Of a stretch of 35,883 nucleotides of DNA, positions 16,021 to 25,669 are shown in pieces. Position 1 is the stretch's first letter; the number at the start of each line of letters is the position of its first letter. Under the pieces are notes generated by a model. That model saw nothing but the letters and a program-made list of their open reading frames with translations. It was not told where the DNA came from and did no database searches. Position numbers and translations under genes: made by a program. This stretch comes from Desulfosporosinus sp. BRH_c37. Lineage in GTDB: Bacteria; Bacillota; Desulfitobacteriia; Desulfitobacteriales; Desulfitobacteriaceae. Location: assembly GCA_001516045.1 (NCBI GenBank), contig LOEW01000220.1, positions 1-35,883 of the forward strand. The letters run 5' to 3'.

Positions 16021-16245
16021 GTGATCATGTATACCTTACCCCTTTGCCCGTACTGTGCTCGCGCCAAGCGCTTTCTTTCGGGTAAGGGGATTAAGTATAT
16101 TGAAAAGAATATTTTATTTCCTAATAATTTTAAAGATATGAGAAAAGTGACCGATGCGATCGGAGTTCCCGTAACAATTGTAGGGGAACGGATTCTGACC
16201 CGCTTCTCGTCCGTTGAATACGAGGAGGTCTTCAAAAATTACTAA
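16021..16245 (+). CDS. Glutaredoxin-family protein
   Basis: A 74-aa glutaredoxin-like thiol protein with the CPYC redox motif at residues 9-12 (YTLPLCPYCARAKRFL), the VTIVGERI cis-proline region (GVPVTIVG) and the usual short length. GTG start at 16021. It overlaps the MobA gene and is the first gene of a molybdenum-cofactor cluster, so a role in thiol or metal/cofactor handling for Mo enzymes is possible, but generic reductase or NrdH-like activity cannot be excluded. Confidence 0.85.
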   Translation: MIMYTLPLCPYCARAKRFLSGKGIKYIEKNILFPNNFKDMRKVTDAIGVPVTIVGERILTRFSSVEYEEVFKNY

Positions 16246-16858
16246 TTCACTGCAGGACTCCGGAAAACAGCTTCCGAAGTTGAAGGCGACTGGTATTTTG
16301 CTAGTAGGCGGAAAAAGCTCGCGAATGAAAAAGAATAAGGCCTTCCTTGAACTAGAAGGTAAGCCTTTAGTGGAGCGTTCTTTAACGATCTTACGAGCAG
16401 TCTTTACAGAAGTTTTAATTAGCAGCAACACGCCCGAACTGTATGCTGGCTACGAAGTACCGGTCATTTTAGACGAGATTCTTGAGCGGGGCCCTTTAGA
16501 AGGGATTTATCAGGGCTTAAAATCGGCGACTTATGATGAGGTTTTTGTTGTAGCCTGTGATATTCCATTTTTAAGTGTAGATCTTATCCGTTTTTTGTCT
16601 TCTTGGATTCCGGCTTATGATGTTGTCGTTCCTCAGCTTCAATCTGGCCTCCATCCTTTACATGCCTTTTACCATAGGCGTTGTCTTCCCCTGATCAAAA
16701 GCAATCTCGAGGCTGGTCGCCTTAAGATTATTGATCTTTACCCGAATTGGTCTGTACGGTATGTAGGAGAAACGGAACTTCAAGCCTTTTTTGATTTGAA
16801 TAAAGTCTTTTGCAACGTGAATACACCGGAAGATTGGTCGGCGATCCTTAAGGAGTGA
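16214..16858 (+). CDS. mobA: Molybdenum cofactor guanylyltransferase
   Basis: A 214-aa nucleotidyltransferase that joins GMP to molybdopterin to make the MGD cofactor needed by FdhA. The N-terminal GTP-binding signature LLVGGKSSRMKKNKAFLELEG, the VVACDIPFLS metal-binding aspartate motif and a C-terminal NVNTPEDW are all present. The TTG start at 16214 precedes GAGGAGG at 16221-16227; a better-spaced start would be an ATT codon at 16238 (or CTG at 16250), right before the signature, so the true N terminus is probably 8-12 residues shorter. Overlaps the glutaredoxin gene in front and converges on fdhD behind, with 11 bp of overlap. Confidence 0.92.
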   Translation: MNTRRSSKITNSLQDSGKQLPKLKATGILLVGGKSSRMKKNKAFLELEGKPLVERSLTILRAVFTEVLISSNTPELYAGYEVPVILDEILERGPLEGIYQGLKSATYDEVFVVACDIPFLSVDLIRFLSSWIPAYDVVVPQLQSGLHPLHAFYHRRCLPLIKSNLEAGRLKIIDLYPNWSVRYVGETELQAFFDLNKVFCNVNTPEDWSAILKE

Positions 16859-17633
16859 TTCGTTCAGGACAGGTATAAATATTAAGGCGATGCTCTCTTG
16901 CAAATCCCACAACGGTGATATTCAAAGCTGCCGCTTGAGAAAGGGCCAAATCGGTTGGTGCACTACGAGCAATGAGGATAGGCACCTTCATTTTGGCAAC
17001 CTTAAGCAGGATTTCTGAGGAAACGCGACCGCTGAAGAAGATCACATGGTTTTCAAGCTTTAAATCTGACTGAAAGGCACTACCACTGAGTTTATCAAAG
17101 ACATTGTGCCTGCCAATATCATAGCTCGTCAGGATTACTTTGCCTTGATAACCAACCCCTCCACTGTGTACCCCTCCAGTTGAATCATAGAGGGTTGAAT
17201 TAGACTCTAAAAACTTTATATAATCATAGGCTTCTTGGAGAGGAATGTAGTGGCCTGAGATGAGCGGTTTAACCATTAGAACATCGTTGGCAAAGCAAAA
17301 CGAGGCTCTACTTTTACCACAGCAGGCGGAAACAAATCGTTTGCTCATCAACTCTTTTTGCAAGATACATGGTTTGCCCTCGACCCAAACCAAGTGGTCG
17401 GAAGGATCATGGCGAATTTCGTACACGTCATCAGGAACACGGATAAACCCTTCATTAAGTAAAAATCCAAAGACGAGTTCTTCAGTTTGGGAAGGCGAGC
17501 TTAAAAGCGTTGCAATTTCTTCGCCATTGTAGTGGATTGTTAACGGAACCTCTCGAACTACTTCGTCTTCCACCCTTTCAAGAATTAGTCCCTTTGCTTT
17601 TAGAATGGAATGAGTAACTGTTTCATTTGGCAT
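16848..17633 (-). CDS. fdhD: Formate dehydrogenase accessory sulfurtransferase FdhD
   Basis: A 261-aa FdhD. It transfers sulfur from a cysteine desulfurase to the Mo-bis-MGD cofactor, a step required for formate dehydrogenase activity. Visible motifs: the Cys pair in SACCGKSRAS (about residues 117-118), GGVHSGG, the cofactor-binding DIGRHNVFDKLSG and FSGRVSSE. ATG at 17631-17633 (read on -) after GAGGAGGACAAC. The only intact protein gene on the - strand; it diverges from moaA and converges on mobA. It directly supports the two FdhA proteins about 6 kb upstream. Confidence 0.95.
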   Translation of the reverse strand: MPNETVTHSILKAKGLILERVEDEVVREVPLTIHYNGEEIATLLSSPSQTEELVFGFLLNEGFIRVPDDVYEIRHDPSDHLVWVEGKPCILQKELMSKRFVSACCGKSRASFCFANDVLMVKPLISGHYIPLQEAYDYIKFLESNSTLYDSTGGVHSGGVGYQGKVILTSYDIGRHNVFDKLSGSAFQSDLKLENHVIFFSGRVSSEILLKVAKMKVPILIARSAPTDLALSQAAALNITVVGFAREHRLNIYTCPERITP

Positions 17634-17759
17634 GTTGTCCTCCTCAGAGCTTCTCTCTTTTTTAGTTTACAATATTTTTGCTAAAACCTGAAATTGTTTT
17701 CACTGAAAAGAGTATTAGTTAACCTAGAAAAGAGGAATATTGTAATCCATCACGAATTA

Positions 17760-17951
17760 CATATCAGATAGAGATTAAATTATTTTGTCATCGCTCCAAA
17801 GCTGGATTACCTAAAGCACAAGCTATGGTGACCAGACAAGTGCCTTTAAGGCACTCGGGTATTATGGGAAACTATAATATCTCCTGTTGGAAAGGAGTCT
17901 GTCGACAGGTGGATTGAATCCCCCGGTTGTTTACAGACCGCGGGTTTTTTT
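17760..17951 (+). promoter_or_regulatory. Structured moaA leader with attenuator (candidate riboswitch)
   Basis: The 368-bp fdhD-moaA spacer carries consecutive hairpins: GTGCC/GGCAC (17840-17854), TATTAT/ATAATA (17860-17879) and CTCCT/AGGAG (17881-17897). A terminator stem follows, CCCxCGGT (17920-17927) / ACCGxGGG (17937-17944), with seven Ts. GTCTGT at 17897-17902 can pair with ACAGAC at 17933-17938, which would break the terminator: a classic antiterminator arrangement. The genes controlled make Mo cofactor, so cofactor or molybdate/tungstate sensing is a natural guess. I do not recognise the aptamer. Confidence 0.6.
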
Positions 17952-18001
17952 ATTTGCCCAGTTTTATATACAGAATTTAATCTTGAAAAGAGGAAATTTT
18001 T

Positions 18002-18973
18002 ATGCAAGACCAATTTCAAAGGAAAATCGACTATCTTAGAATCTCAGTCACAGATCGTTGTAATCTACGCTGTAAATACTGTATGCCAGTTGAAGGAGTG
18101 CAGTGGATGCCCCATGAATCCATTCTTTCCTTTGAGGAAATTCTTCGACTCATGAAAATAAGTACGCAATTAGGGTTTCGACGTTTTCGTATCACAGGGG
18201 GAGAACCCTTAGTTCGTAAAGGAATTCTAGACTTTTTGCGGGAGGGAGCTAAACTTCCTGGAGTTGAGGATCTTATGATTACAACCAACGGATTGTTACT
18301 TCCAAAAATGGCCTTTGATTTAAAAGCGGTGGGTGTTCAGCGAGTGAACATCAGCTTGGATACCATGAATCCAGAACGCTTTCTTGATAACACTCGTGGT
18401 GGAGATGTTTCCAGTGTAATTCAAGGAGTCTTTCGTTCGCTGGAAGCTGGCCTAAATCCAGTAAAAATCAATGTCGTAGTCGTTCGTGGGTTTAATACGG
18501 ATGAGTTATCCAGCTTTTTGACATTAGCAAAGCAATACCCTCTCCATGTACGTTTCATAGAACTAATGCCAATTGGCATTAGTTCTGAGAATCGGGCCGA
18601 TTTTGTTCCAATAAACGAAATGAAAGAATTATTAGGACTAAAAGAGTACGTTCCAACACAAGGTATCCTTGGTGGGGGACCGGCAGAGTATGTTCGACCA
18701 AGGGGTTATAAGGGTAGCATTGGCTTTATCAGCGCTATGAGTCGTCATTTTTGCGATACATGCAATCGTGTACGTCTAACAGCGGACGGAAAATTGCGAC
18801 CTTGTTTGCATAGTAAACATGAAGTAAGTCTACGGGATGCCCTCCGAAACGGAACTTCGGACGCGGCAATAATGGATCTTTTTGCAAATGCAGTTTGGTA
18901 TAAACCAGCGGAGCATCATATGAATGACGAAGCATTACAAGGACTACGTGTAATGTCTCAGATCGGAGGGTAG
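18002..18973 (+). CDS. moaA: GTP 3',8-cyclase (molybdenum cofactor biosynthesis protein A)
   Basis: A 323-aa radical-SAM enzyme that converts GTP to 3',8-cyclo-GTP in the first step of molybdopterin synthesis. N-terminal radical-SAM cluster motif CNLRCKYC preceded by TDR, the GGEPL SAM motif (about residue 65), and the C-terminal [4Fe-4S] motif CDTCNRVRLTADGKLRPC. The C-terminal double glycine (SQIGG) needed for activity is present. Length is normal. ATG after AAAAGAGGAAATTTT. Its stop is 3 bp before the moaC start. Expression is probably governed by the leader and terminator just upstream. Confidence 0.96.
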   Translation: MQDQFQRKIDYLRISVTDRCNLRCKYCMPVEGVQWMPHESILSFEEILRLMKISTQLGFRRFRITGGEPLVRKGILDFLREGAKLPGVEDLMITTNGLLLPKMAFDLKAVGVQRVNISLDTMNPERFLDNTRGGDVSSVIQGVFRSLEAGLNPVKINVVVVRGFNTDELSSFLTLAKQYPLHVRFIELMPIGISSENRADFVPINEMKELLGLKEYVPTQGILGGGPAEYVRPRGYKGSIGFISAMSRHFCDTCNRVRLTADGKLRPCLHSKHEVSLRDALRNGTSDAAIMDLFANAVWYKPAEHHMNDEALQGLRVMSQIGG

Positions 18974-18976
18974 GAA

Positions 18977-19468
18977 ATGAGTTTAACACATTTTGATGAA
19001 GAAGGGCGCGCCCGAATGGTTGATGTAAGTGACAAAGCTGAAACGGCCCGTGTGGCGGTTGCTCGGGGAAAAATCACGATGAAAGCAGAGACATTCGAAC
19101 GAATTCGCTCTGGGTTAATCGCCAAAGGGGACGTTTTGGCAGTGGCTCAAGTTGCGGGGATTATGGCAGCAAAGCAGACATCACAGATAATTCCAATGTG
19201 CCATCCTCTCATGATCACAGGGGCTAAGCTTAGTTTTAACTTAGTGGAACCCGGCGAGGTATATATTGAAGCGATCGTGAAAGTCAATGGAAAAACTGGA
19301 ATTGAGATGGAAGCCCTGACGGCGGTCAGTGTCGCGGCGTTAACGATCTATGATATGTGTAAAGCGATGGATAAAACAATGACAATTGGGGATATATATT
19401 TAGTTGAAAAGCTAGGGGGAAAAAGCGGACACTATCGAAGTTCGAAGTTCGAAGTTCGAGATTCGTAG
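18977..19468 (+). CDS. moaC: Cyclic pyranopterin monophosphate synthase
   Basis: A 163-aa MoaC, which turns 3',8-cyclo-GTP into cyclic pyranopterin monophosphate. Family motifs: MVDVSDK at the N terminus, [11 protein letters not shown] (about residue 73-83) and [14 protein letters not shown] with catalytic-site Lys/Glu. The usual end (KSGHYR) is extended by nine residues (SSKFEVRDS) encoded by a run of TTCGAAG heptamers that reaches past the stop. Starts ATG just after moaA (TAGGAAATG). The tail is probably neutral. Confidence 0.96.
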   Translation: MSLTHFDEEGRARMVDVSDKAETARVAVARGKITMKAETFERIRSGLIAKGDVLAVAQVAGIMAAKQTSQIIPMCHPLMITGAKLSFNLVEPGEVYIEAIVKVNGKTGIEMEALTAVSVAALTIYDMCKAMDKTMTIGDIYLVEKLGGKSGHYRSSKFEVRDS

Positions 19469-19483
19469 TCCAAGGTTCGAAGA
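19436..19483 (+). repeat. Heptanucleotide repeat TTCGAAG across moaC stop
   Basis: Successive heptamers TTCGAAG, TTCGAAG, TTCGAGA, TTCGTAG, TCCAAGG, TTCGAAG run from the last codons of moaC into the spacer. The exact copies are at the 5' side and the array decays 3'. It looks like a short tandem repeat that expanded into the gene end. Confidence 0.7.
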
Positions 19484-19564
19484 TTGACTATCGCATATTT
19501 GTGCCTTGGACAAGGTTTGTAAGTTTATTTATAAATTGGATGAGATGAAAGAGAGGACTTTATA

Positions 19565-19999
19565 ATGGGTAAAATAATTGCTGTTTGTACAAGTGAACGT
19601 AAAGGGATGCGTAAAAAGAATGTGGGCGAAGGAATTCTAAAAGTTGGCTTTGGCCTTGAAGGAGATGCACATGGTGGAGATTGGCATCGTATGGTCAGCT
19701 TGCTGGCGATGGAAAGTATCAAGAAAATGATGGACAAAGGATTAAAGGTTGGGCCGGGTGACTTTGCGGAGAACTTAACAACGGAAGACTTGGAACTATT
19801 CACCCTTCCCGTTGGTACAAAACTAAAGATAGGGGAAACCGGTATCGGAGAAGTCACTCAAATTGGGAAAGAATGTCATACCAAATGTGCGATCTTCTAT
19901 CAGGCTGGGGACTGTGTCATGCCGAAAGAGGGAATTTTTATTCGGTTATTGGAAGGCGGAGTGGTTCGTGTCGGGGATAGCATCGAGGTGATGGCATAA
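19565..19999 (+). CDS. MOSC-domain protein
   Basis: A 144-aa stand-alone MOSC (MoCo sulfurase C-terminal) domain. The signature GDAHGGDWHR (about residues 36-45), the PGDFAENLTT block (about 75-84) and CHTKCAIFYQAGDCVMP near the C terminus with the conserved Cys are visible. MOSC proteins bind and transfer sulfurated or ligated Mo cofactor. ATG after GAGAGGACTT. It sits between moaC and mogA and shares the ATAATG junction with the latter, so it is part of the cofactor operon. In clostridia this domain is often found fused to or beside MogA. Confidence 0.93.
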   Translation: MGKIIAVCTSERKGMRKKNVGEGILKVGFGLEGDAHGGDWHRMVSLLAMESIKKMMDKGLKVGPGDFAENLTTEDLELFTLPVGTKLKIGETGIGEVTQIGKECHTKCAIFYQAGDCVMPKEGIFIRLLEGGVVRVGDSIEVMA

Positions 20000-20496
20000 T
20001 GCTTCGAGTAGGGGTGATTACGGCTAGTGACAAAGGGTCGCGTGGAGAAAGGGAAGATCTCTCCGGGCCAACGCTTATTAAGCTTGTTCAAGGCATTGGT
20101 GGAGAGGTCGTAGAGTATGTGGTTCTCCCAGACGAACAAACGTTACTTGCTGAAAAAATGCGCCAATGGGCAGATGAACTTTGTCTGGATTTGATTTTAA
20201 CGACCGGTGGGACGGGCTTTTCAATGCGTGATGTTATGCCTGAGGCAACTTTATCCGTTGCTGACCGTTTGGTGCCTGGCATTGCAGAAGTAATGCGAAT
20301 GGAAAGCTTAAAAGTGACAAATAAGGCTATGCTAAGCAGAGCAGTAGCAGTCCTTCGTAAGCAAACGCTGATTATCAATATGCCTGGTAGTCCCAAAGCT
20401 GTAAGCGAATGCTTTGCCGCAATTGCCCCAGCAATTCCTCATGGAATTCAAATCCTCAAAGGGGAAGCCAGTGAATGCGCGACTACTATTAAATAG
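19999..20496 (+). CDS. mogA: Molybdopterin adenylyltransferase (MogA/MoaB family)
   Basis: A 165-aa MogA/MoaB-type protein that adenylylates molybdopterin before metal insertion. Motifs: ITASDKGSRGEREDLSG at the N terminus, the pterin-binding LTTGGTGFSMRDVMPEAT (about 73-90) and INMPGSPKAV (about 130). Starts in an ATAATG junction with the MOSC gene. The MoaB and MogA subfamilies cannot be separated by eye. MoeA, MoaD and MoaE are not in the window. Confidence 0.94.
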   Translation: MLRVGVITASDKGSRGEREDLSGPTLIKLVQGIGGEVVEYVVLPDEQTLLAEKMRQWADELCLDLILTTGGTGFSMRDVMPEATLSVADRLVPGIAEVMRMESLKVTNKAMLSRAVAVLRKQTLIINMPGSPKAVSECFAAIAPAIPHGIQILKGEASECATTIK

Positions 20497-20499
20497 TAA

Positions 20500-20548
20500 T
20501 CGTATCAAAAGAGGTTGGTAGCTTAGCTGCCAATCTCTTTTGATACGA
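20500..20548. terminator. Long inverted repeat after mogA
   Basis: TCGTATCAAAAGAG (20500-20513) pairs perfectly with CTCTTTTGATACGA (20535-20548), with a further inner stem TTGG-AGC / GCT-CCAA. No strong T-run follows on +, but the A-rich 5' arm and T-rich 3' arm would permit hairpin termination in either direction. It lies between the cofactor operon and the NYN gene. Confidence 0.6.
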
Positions 20549-20635
20549 AACCATGATAAGTCTTCTGGTGCTTGTCACCTCTGTCCATGGTCTTGCGTAT
20601 AATATCGTAAACATATGGCTTGTGAGGTGAATATT

Positions 20636-21460
20636 GTGAAAGCCATTGCGTTTGTCGATTACGAAAACATTTGGACAGGGTTATTAGAACGGGGGTATGA
20701 TTTAACACCAGATCAGTTAGTACAGTTTTTACAGATATATTCAACACGAAATGATATTGACTTATTGGCCATCTATCTTTACGCCAACTTTGATCGAGAA
20801 GAGTTCTGGCGAACCCAAACAACGTTTGAGAAAACGAATGTCTTTACGCGTCATGTCTTTGGAAAAAACAATTATGCTAGTACGGGACTCCGTCGTAATG
20901 CAGCAGATCTAGAATTAATTCTTGAGGCTCAAGAAATCTTGCTGACACGAGCGTCAACGTTTGATATGTTTTTGTTGCTTACTGGGGACGGAGACTTTCT
21001 TTCACTCCTCAGAAAAGTCCGAGCTTGGGGGAAAGATGTAAAGGTTATTGGGGTAGCGGGGAGCGTTCATCATGCGCTACACCCTTATTGTGAGGGGGAT
21101 GATCTCTTACAGTGGGTCATTAATGAAAAGCCCGAAACGGAGTATCATCCTGAACAGGATTTGGAGCAAGGGATTCAGATCCTGGGAAATCTTCAGACTC
21201 GCTTGCCCTATGTTGCATCAACAAAGGCGAGAGCCGCCTTAACAGAGGTTCTGGGACGATCTATTTCACAAGTTAAAGAATTCATTCGGTATATGTTAAG
21301 AGAAACTATACTCATTGAAAGGGAGCATCCCGATCCAAATCTCAAAATTGGTAAAACAAAAGTATATCTTCTCAATCTGGAGAATGCTTTGGTTTTGGAA
21401 GCCTTAGGAGGCATGCGTGAAGAAGTTTCTCAGCGACAAAAATTAATACTGGAGCATTAA
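20636..21460 (+). CDS. NYN-domain (LabA/DUF88-like) putative nuclease
   Basis: A 275-aa protein with an N-terminal NYN domain of the PIN-like nuclease superfamily: FVDYENI (first Asp), NAADLELILEAQ (second acidic site) and LLLTGDGDFLSLLRKV (GDGD acidic pair), positions usual for the LabA/Limkain/YaiI group. The C-terminal part (about 185-275) is helical and may be a winged-helix nucleic-acid-binding domain. GTG at 20636 is chosen because GTGAGGTGA precedes it at 5 nt; a longer frame opens at 20615. Probable RNA-targeting role by family; no partner gene visible. Confidence 0.85.
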   Translation: MKAIAFVDYENIWTGLLERGYDLTPDQLVQFLQIYSTRNDIDLLAIYLYANFDREEFWRTQTTFEKTNVFTRHVFGKNNYASTGLRRNAADLELILEAQEILLTRASTFDMFLLLTGDGDFLSLLRKVRAWGKDVKVIGVAGSVHHALHPYCEGDDLLQWVINEKPETEYHPEQDLEQGIQILGNLQTRLPYVASTKARAALTEVLGRSISQVKEFIRYMLRETILIEREHPDPNLKIGKTKVYLLNLENALVLEALGGMREEVSQRQKLILEH

Positions 21461-21629
21461 ATATGCATAGAATTATGAAAATATGGAAATTATAGTGTTT
21501 AGAGGATGCGGTGTTGTGCTTGGGGGAAGGCCTTGGATCGAATAATATCTAACGCCTGAAATAGAGAGCAATAACTCGATTGAAGGAGAAAATATAGTAT
21601 TATTGCCCATATTTGGAGTCTATGGGGGG

Positions 21630-21658
21630 TTGCTTTCCTGCGGCCCCTTGCATATTAT
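21630..21658 (+). promoter_or_regulatory. Probable sigma-A promoter of groESL
   Basis: TTGCTT (21630-21635), a 17-bp spacer and TATTAT (21653-21658), placed just upstream of the CIRCE operator, where HrcA-repressed promoters usually lie. Assigned from consensus and position only. Confidence 0.5.
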
Positions 21659-21671
21659 TATAGATATATTG

Positions 21672-21698
21672 TTAGCACTCAACAGAGTCGAGTGCTAA
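21672..21698. promoter_or_regulatory. CIRCE operator (HrcA-binding site)
   Basis: TTAGCACTC (21672-21680), nine-base spacer, GAGTGCTAA (21690-21698): a perfect match to the CIRCE consensus. The groESL operon is therefore repressed by HrcA and induced by heat or misfolded protein. Confidence 0.97.
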
Positions 21699-21736
21699 CA
21701 ATATCGAATAAAAACAATAAGGAGGGACTTTTCTTC

Positions 21737-22021
21737 ATGAACATTAAACCTCTCGCAGACCGAGTGATCATCAAAGCACTCCCAATGGAAGAAAAAACTA
21801 AGAGCGGAATCTATATGCCAGATACCGCAAAGGAAAAACCACAAGAAGGCGAAGTTATCGCTGTAGGTCCTGGTAAAATGGAAAAAGGTGTTCGTGTTGC
21901 TCTTGATGTCAAGGCGAATGATCGCGTAATTTATTCCAAATATGCAGGTACCGAAGTCAAGTACGATGGGGAAGAATACTTAATCCTGAAAGAGGCAGAT
22001 ATCTTAGCAATTATTGGCTAG
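21737..22021 (+). CDS. groES: Co-chaperonin GroES
   Basis: A 94-aa GroES (Hsp10), the heptameric lid of the GroEL chamber. [19 protein letters not shown] at the N terminus, the mobile loop around residues 16-32 ([16 protein letters not shown]) and the GKMEKG roof loop are all normal. ATG at 21737 follows AAGGAGGGACTT; the open frame extends upstream to 21692, into the CIRCE site, and that part is not translated. First gene of a HrcA-controlled operon with groEL 35 bp downstream. Confidence 0.97.
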   Translation: MNIKPLADRVIIKALPMEEKTKSGIYMPDTAKEKPQEGEVIAVGPGKMEKGVRVALDVKANDRVIYSKYAGTEVKYDGEEYLILKEADILAIIG

Positions 22022-22029
22022 TTTAATAA

Positions 22030-23700
<1,671 letters not shown>

Positions 23701-23830
23701 TATAAACTCCAGAACCCGCTTGAAACGAGGCTCTGAGTATTATTAAAAACGCTAAACTTATCTCCATGGTAACGAAATGGTAACGCAATATAATTAAAGA
23801 TATCCATACCCTAGAGAGTATGGAGTAATT

Positions 23831-23877
23831 AGAGGCTTTTCATGAGTTCACTGAACTTTTGAGAAGCCTCTTTTTTT
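23831..23877 (+). terminator. Intrinsic terminator downstream of groEL
   Basis: AGAGGCTT (23831-23838) pairs with AAGCCTCT (23864-23871), with an inner GTTCA/TGAAC stem, then seven Ts. It lies 130 bp after the groEL stop. The rest of 23701-24043 holds no gene I can support. Confidence 0.85.
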
Positions 23878-24043
23878 CATACTTTGAGATTTCGTATTGG
23901 ACAACTTCATTAATTATTTTGTAACTATTTCTTTAGTTTTTCGTAAAGATATGTTCCAGAAAAACTATATTATTAAGGTATCGGGAAGATTGTCTAAAAT
24001 TTGCATGTTTACTTAGTGACCTATATAGTCAGGAGGGTTACTT

Positions 24044-24328
24044 ATGATGAAAGAAGTCTTTGCTAAATCTTTGGATTATCTGAGCTATGAAACATTAAAA
24101 ACAGACAGTATCCTCATCTTGCAGCGTAACGACATTTATTACTATATTGTTAAATCTCGTAATGATTTTATTGTCTGGGGGGATTTTCCGGTTTATTGCC
24201 GCATCGTCAAAATCTTTAAATCTTATAAAGAAGCAAGGGATTACATTTTAGGTACTCCAAAACATCAGAACAAATTCTTTGATCTGTTCTGTCATCTGAT
24301 TGGCCTTAATCAAGTTATGCGTACGTAG
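24044..24328 (+). CDS. Hypothetical protein (94 aa)
   Basis: ATG at 24044 after a good site (CAGGAGGGTTACTT). The 94-residue soluble product is rich in Tyr, Phe and Ile, with no recognised motif, no signal peptide and a mixed alpha/beta look (ILILQRNDIYYYIVKSRNDF). It stands alone between groEL and a regulatory block with AT-rich spacers on both sides. Coding status is likely from the ribosome-binding site and amino acid make-up; function unknown. Confidence 0.7.
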   Translation: MMKEVFAKSLDYLSYETLKTDSILILQRNDIYYYIVKSRNDFIVWGDFPVYCRIVKIFKSYKEARDYILGTPKHQNKFFDLFCHLIGLNQVMRT

Positions 24329-24686
24329 TTCTGACACTGAGTAATGGGAGTGCAGGGGTACAAAGTCACTTCGACTCGTACCGTTCTATTCTAGTATCTC
24401 ACAAGATGTGTTACTATAAATAGTGTGAAATCTATTCGCTTTTTTTCAATAATGATTACTTATTGTGGGTATGATGGAGGACATAGGTGGAAATAAATAA
24501 CAAACTAGGTATAATAATAGATTGATAGATTTTTAAAGCTAAGAACGTAACTTTTTTGTAACTTATATTAAGATATTTGTAAATCAATATTTATGTAAAA
24601 AGGATATTGTAGATGAAGAGGACAGGCGCAGTGCAGTGAATTAAATACTTAAAAAGGTATGGTTAAGACAGGGGGGAGATATAACT
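24329..24686. other. Intergenic region without assignable gene
   Basis: AT-rich 358-bp spacer. A small nested inverted repeat GGTAC...GTACC with GTC/GAC inside lies at about 24357-24384, and ACTAT/ATAGT at about 24413-24424. No ORF with a credible start and no clear promoter consensus found. Confidence 0.5.
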
Positions 24687-24869
24687 ATGGGTGATTTGAA
24701 CTTTTTAACAACAGCTATTCTTTTTGCCTGTTTAGGTTATGGGTTATGCTATCTAGCGATGGCCAAGCCGGGGAGGCAACCAATGGAGAATAACCTATCT
24801 GAGGATGATTTTTCAAGGCTGTTAACAGCAAGAGAGTATGCAAAAAGTGAAAATACTGGAATTTCTTAA
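24687..24869 (+). CDS. Small single-span membrane protein (60 aa)
   Basis: ATG at 24687 after GGGGGGAGATATAACT. The first 25 residues form one membrane helix (FLTTAILFACLGYGLCYLAM), then a short charged cytoplasmic-like tail. The helix followed by AKPGRQ recalls the KdpF subunit of potassium pumps, but no kdpABC genes are near, so this is only a resemblance. It is 99 bp upstream of a two-component pair and could be a membrane modulator of that system. Confidence 0.6.
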   Translation: MGDLNFLTTAILFACLGYGLCYLAMAKPGRQPMENNLSEDDFSRLLTAREYAKSENTGIS

Positions 24870-24968
24870 TTGCATCGATTTTAAGTCAAATGGCTTTTTG
24901 ATTAGGCAACCATACACTCGTGACTTCAGTTGCGGGTTTGGTTGCCCTTGTGTACGGGAGGTGGTCGC

Positions 24969-25667
24969 ATGAGTGAAAACAAGGCTAAAATATTGGTGGT
25001 CGAGGATGAGGAATCGATCCGGCGCTTTATTACCCTGAATCTCAACGTTGCAGGGTTCCAGGTCGGAGAAGCCTCGAGCGGTGAAGATGCTTTGGGTTTG
25101 CTCAAGTCTTTTGCTCCACAGGTTGTGGTTTTAGATATTATGCTACCAGGAATCAGTGGACTGGAAGTATGTCAACATATCAGGGAATTCGCGCCAGAAA
25201 CTATCGTGATCATGCTCACGGCCAAAGGGCAGGATACCGACAAAATATTAGGACTGGATTTTGGGGCGGATGACTATATGGTCAAGCCTTTTAATCCGTT
25301 GGAATTGATAGCTCGGATTAAGGCGATCCTGCGGCGAACAGCTAACCTTAGAAATACCAAACAAATTATCAGTGACCTGAACCTTCGGTTAGATCTAGCG
25401 GCAAATAAATTCTTTAAAAATAATGCCGAAACCGAGCTGACGCCGACCGAATTTGCCCTGCTCAAAACTTTGATGGAAAATCCGGGCCGAGCACTTAAAC
25501 GTGATGACATGTTAGACACTGTATGGGGAGAGGACTATTTTGGTGACACTAAGACCTTAGATGTACACATTCGCCGCCTACGGGAGAAAATTGAAGACAA
25601 TCCTTCTCAACCAGAATACATTAAGACCGTCTGGGGTTACGGATACCGATGGCGGCAGGAGTCTTAG
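24969..25667 (+). CDS. OmpR-family response regulator
   Basis: A 232-aa two-component regulator: receiver domain with the acidic pair VEDEE, phospho-acceptor Asp56 in VVLDIMLPG, MLTAKG and MVKPF (conserved Lys), followed by an OmpR/PhoB winged helix ending in TVWGYGYRW. ATG at 24969 is preceded by GGGAGGTGGTCGC, which sets the start; the longer frame from 24930 has no site. The stop overlaps the downstream kinase frame and the kinase start is 3 bp later. No specific regulon can be assigned from the sequence. Confidence 0.94.
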   Translation: MSENKAKILVVEDEESIRRFITLNLNVAGFQVGEASSGEDALGLLKSFAPQVVVLDIMLPGISGLEVCQHIREFAPETIVIMLTAKGQDTDKILGLDFGADDYMVKPFNPLELIARIKAILRRTANLRNTKQIISDLNLRLDLAANKFFKNNAETELTPTEFALLKTLMENPGRALKRDDMLDTVWGEDYFGDTKTLDVHIRRLREKIEDNPSQPEYIKTVWGYGYRWRQES

Positions 25668-25669
25668 GT

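Noticed and set aside
19436..19483. Heptamer array as a CRISPR
   Set aside because: Units are 7 bp with no spacers; it is a simple tandem repeat.
24687..24869. KdpF potassium-pump subunit
   Set aside because: Only a loose single-helix similarity; no kdpABC genes and the neighbouring kinase is not KdpD-like.
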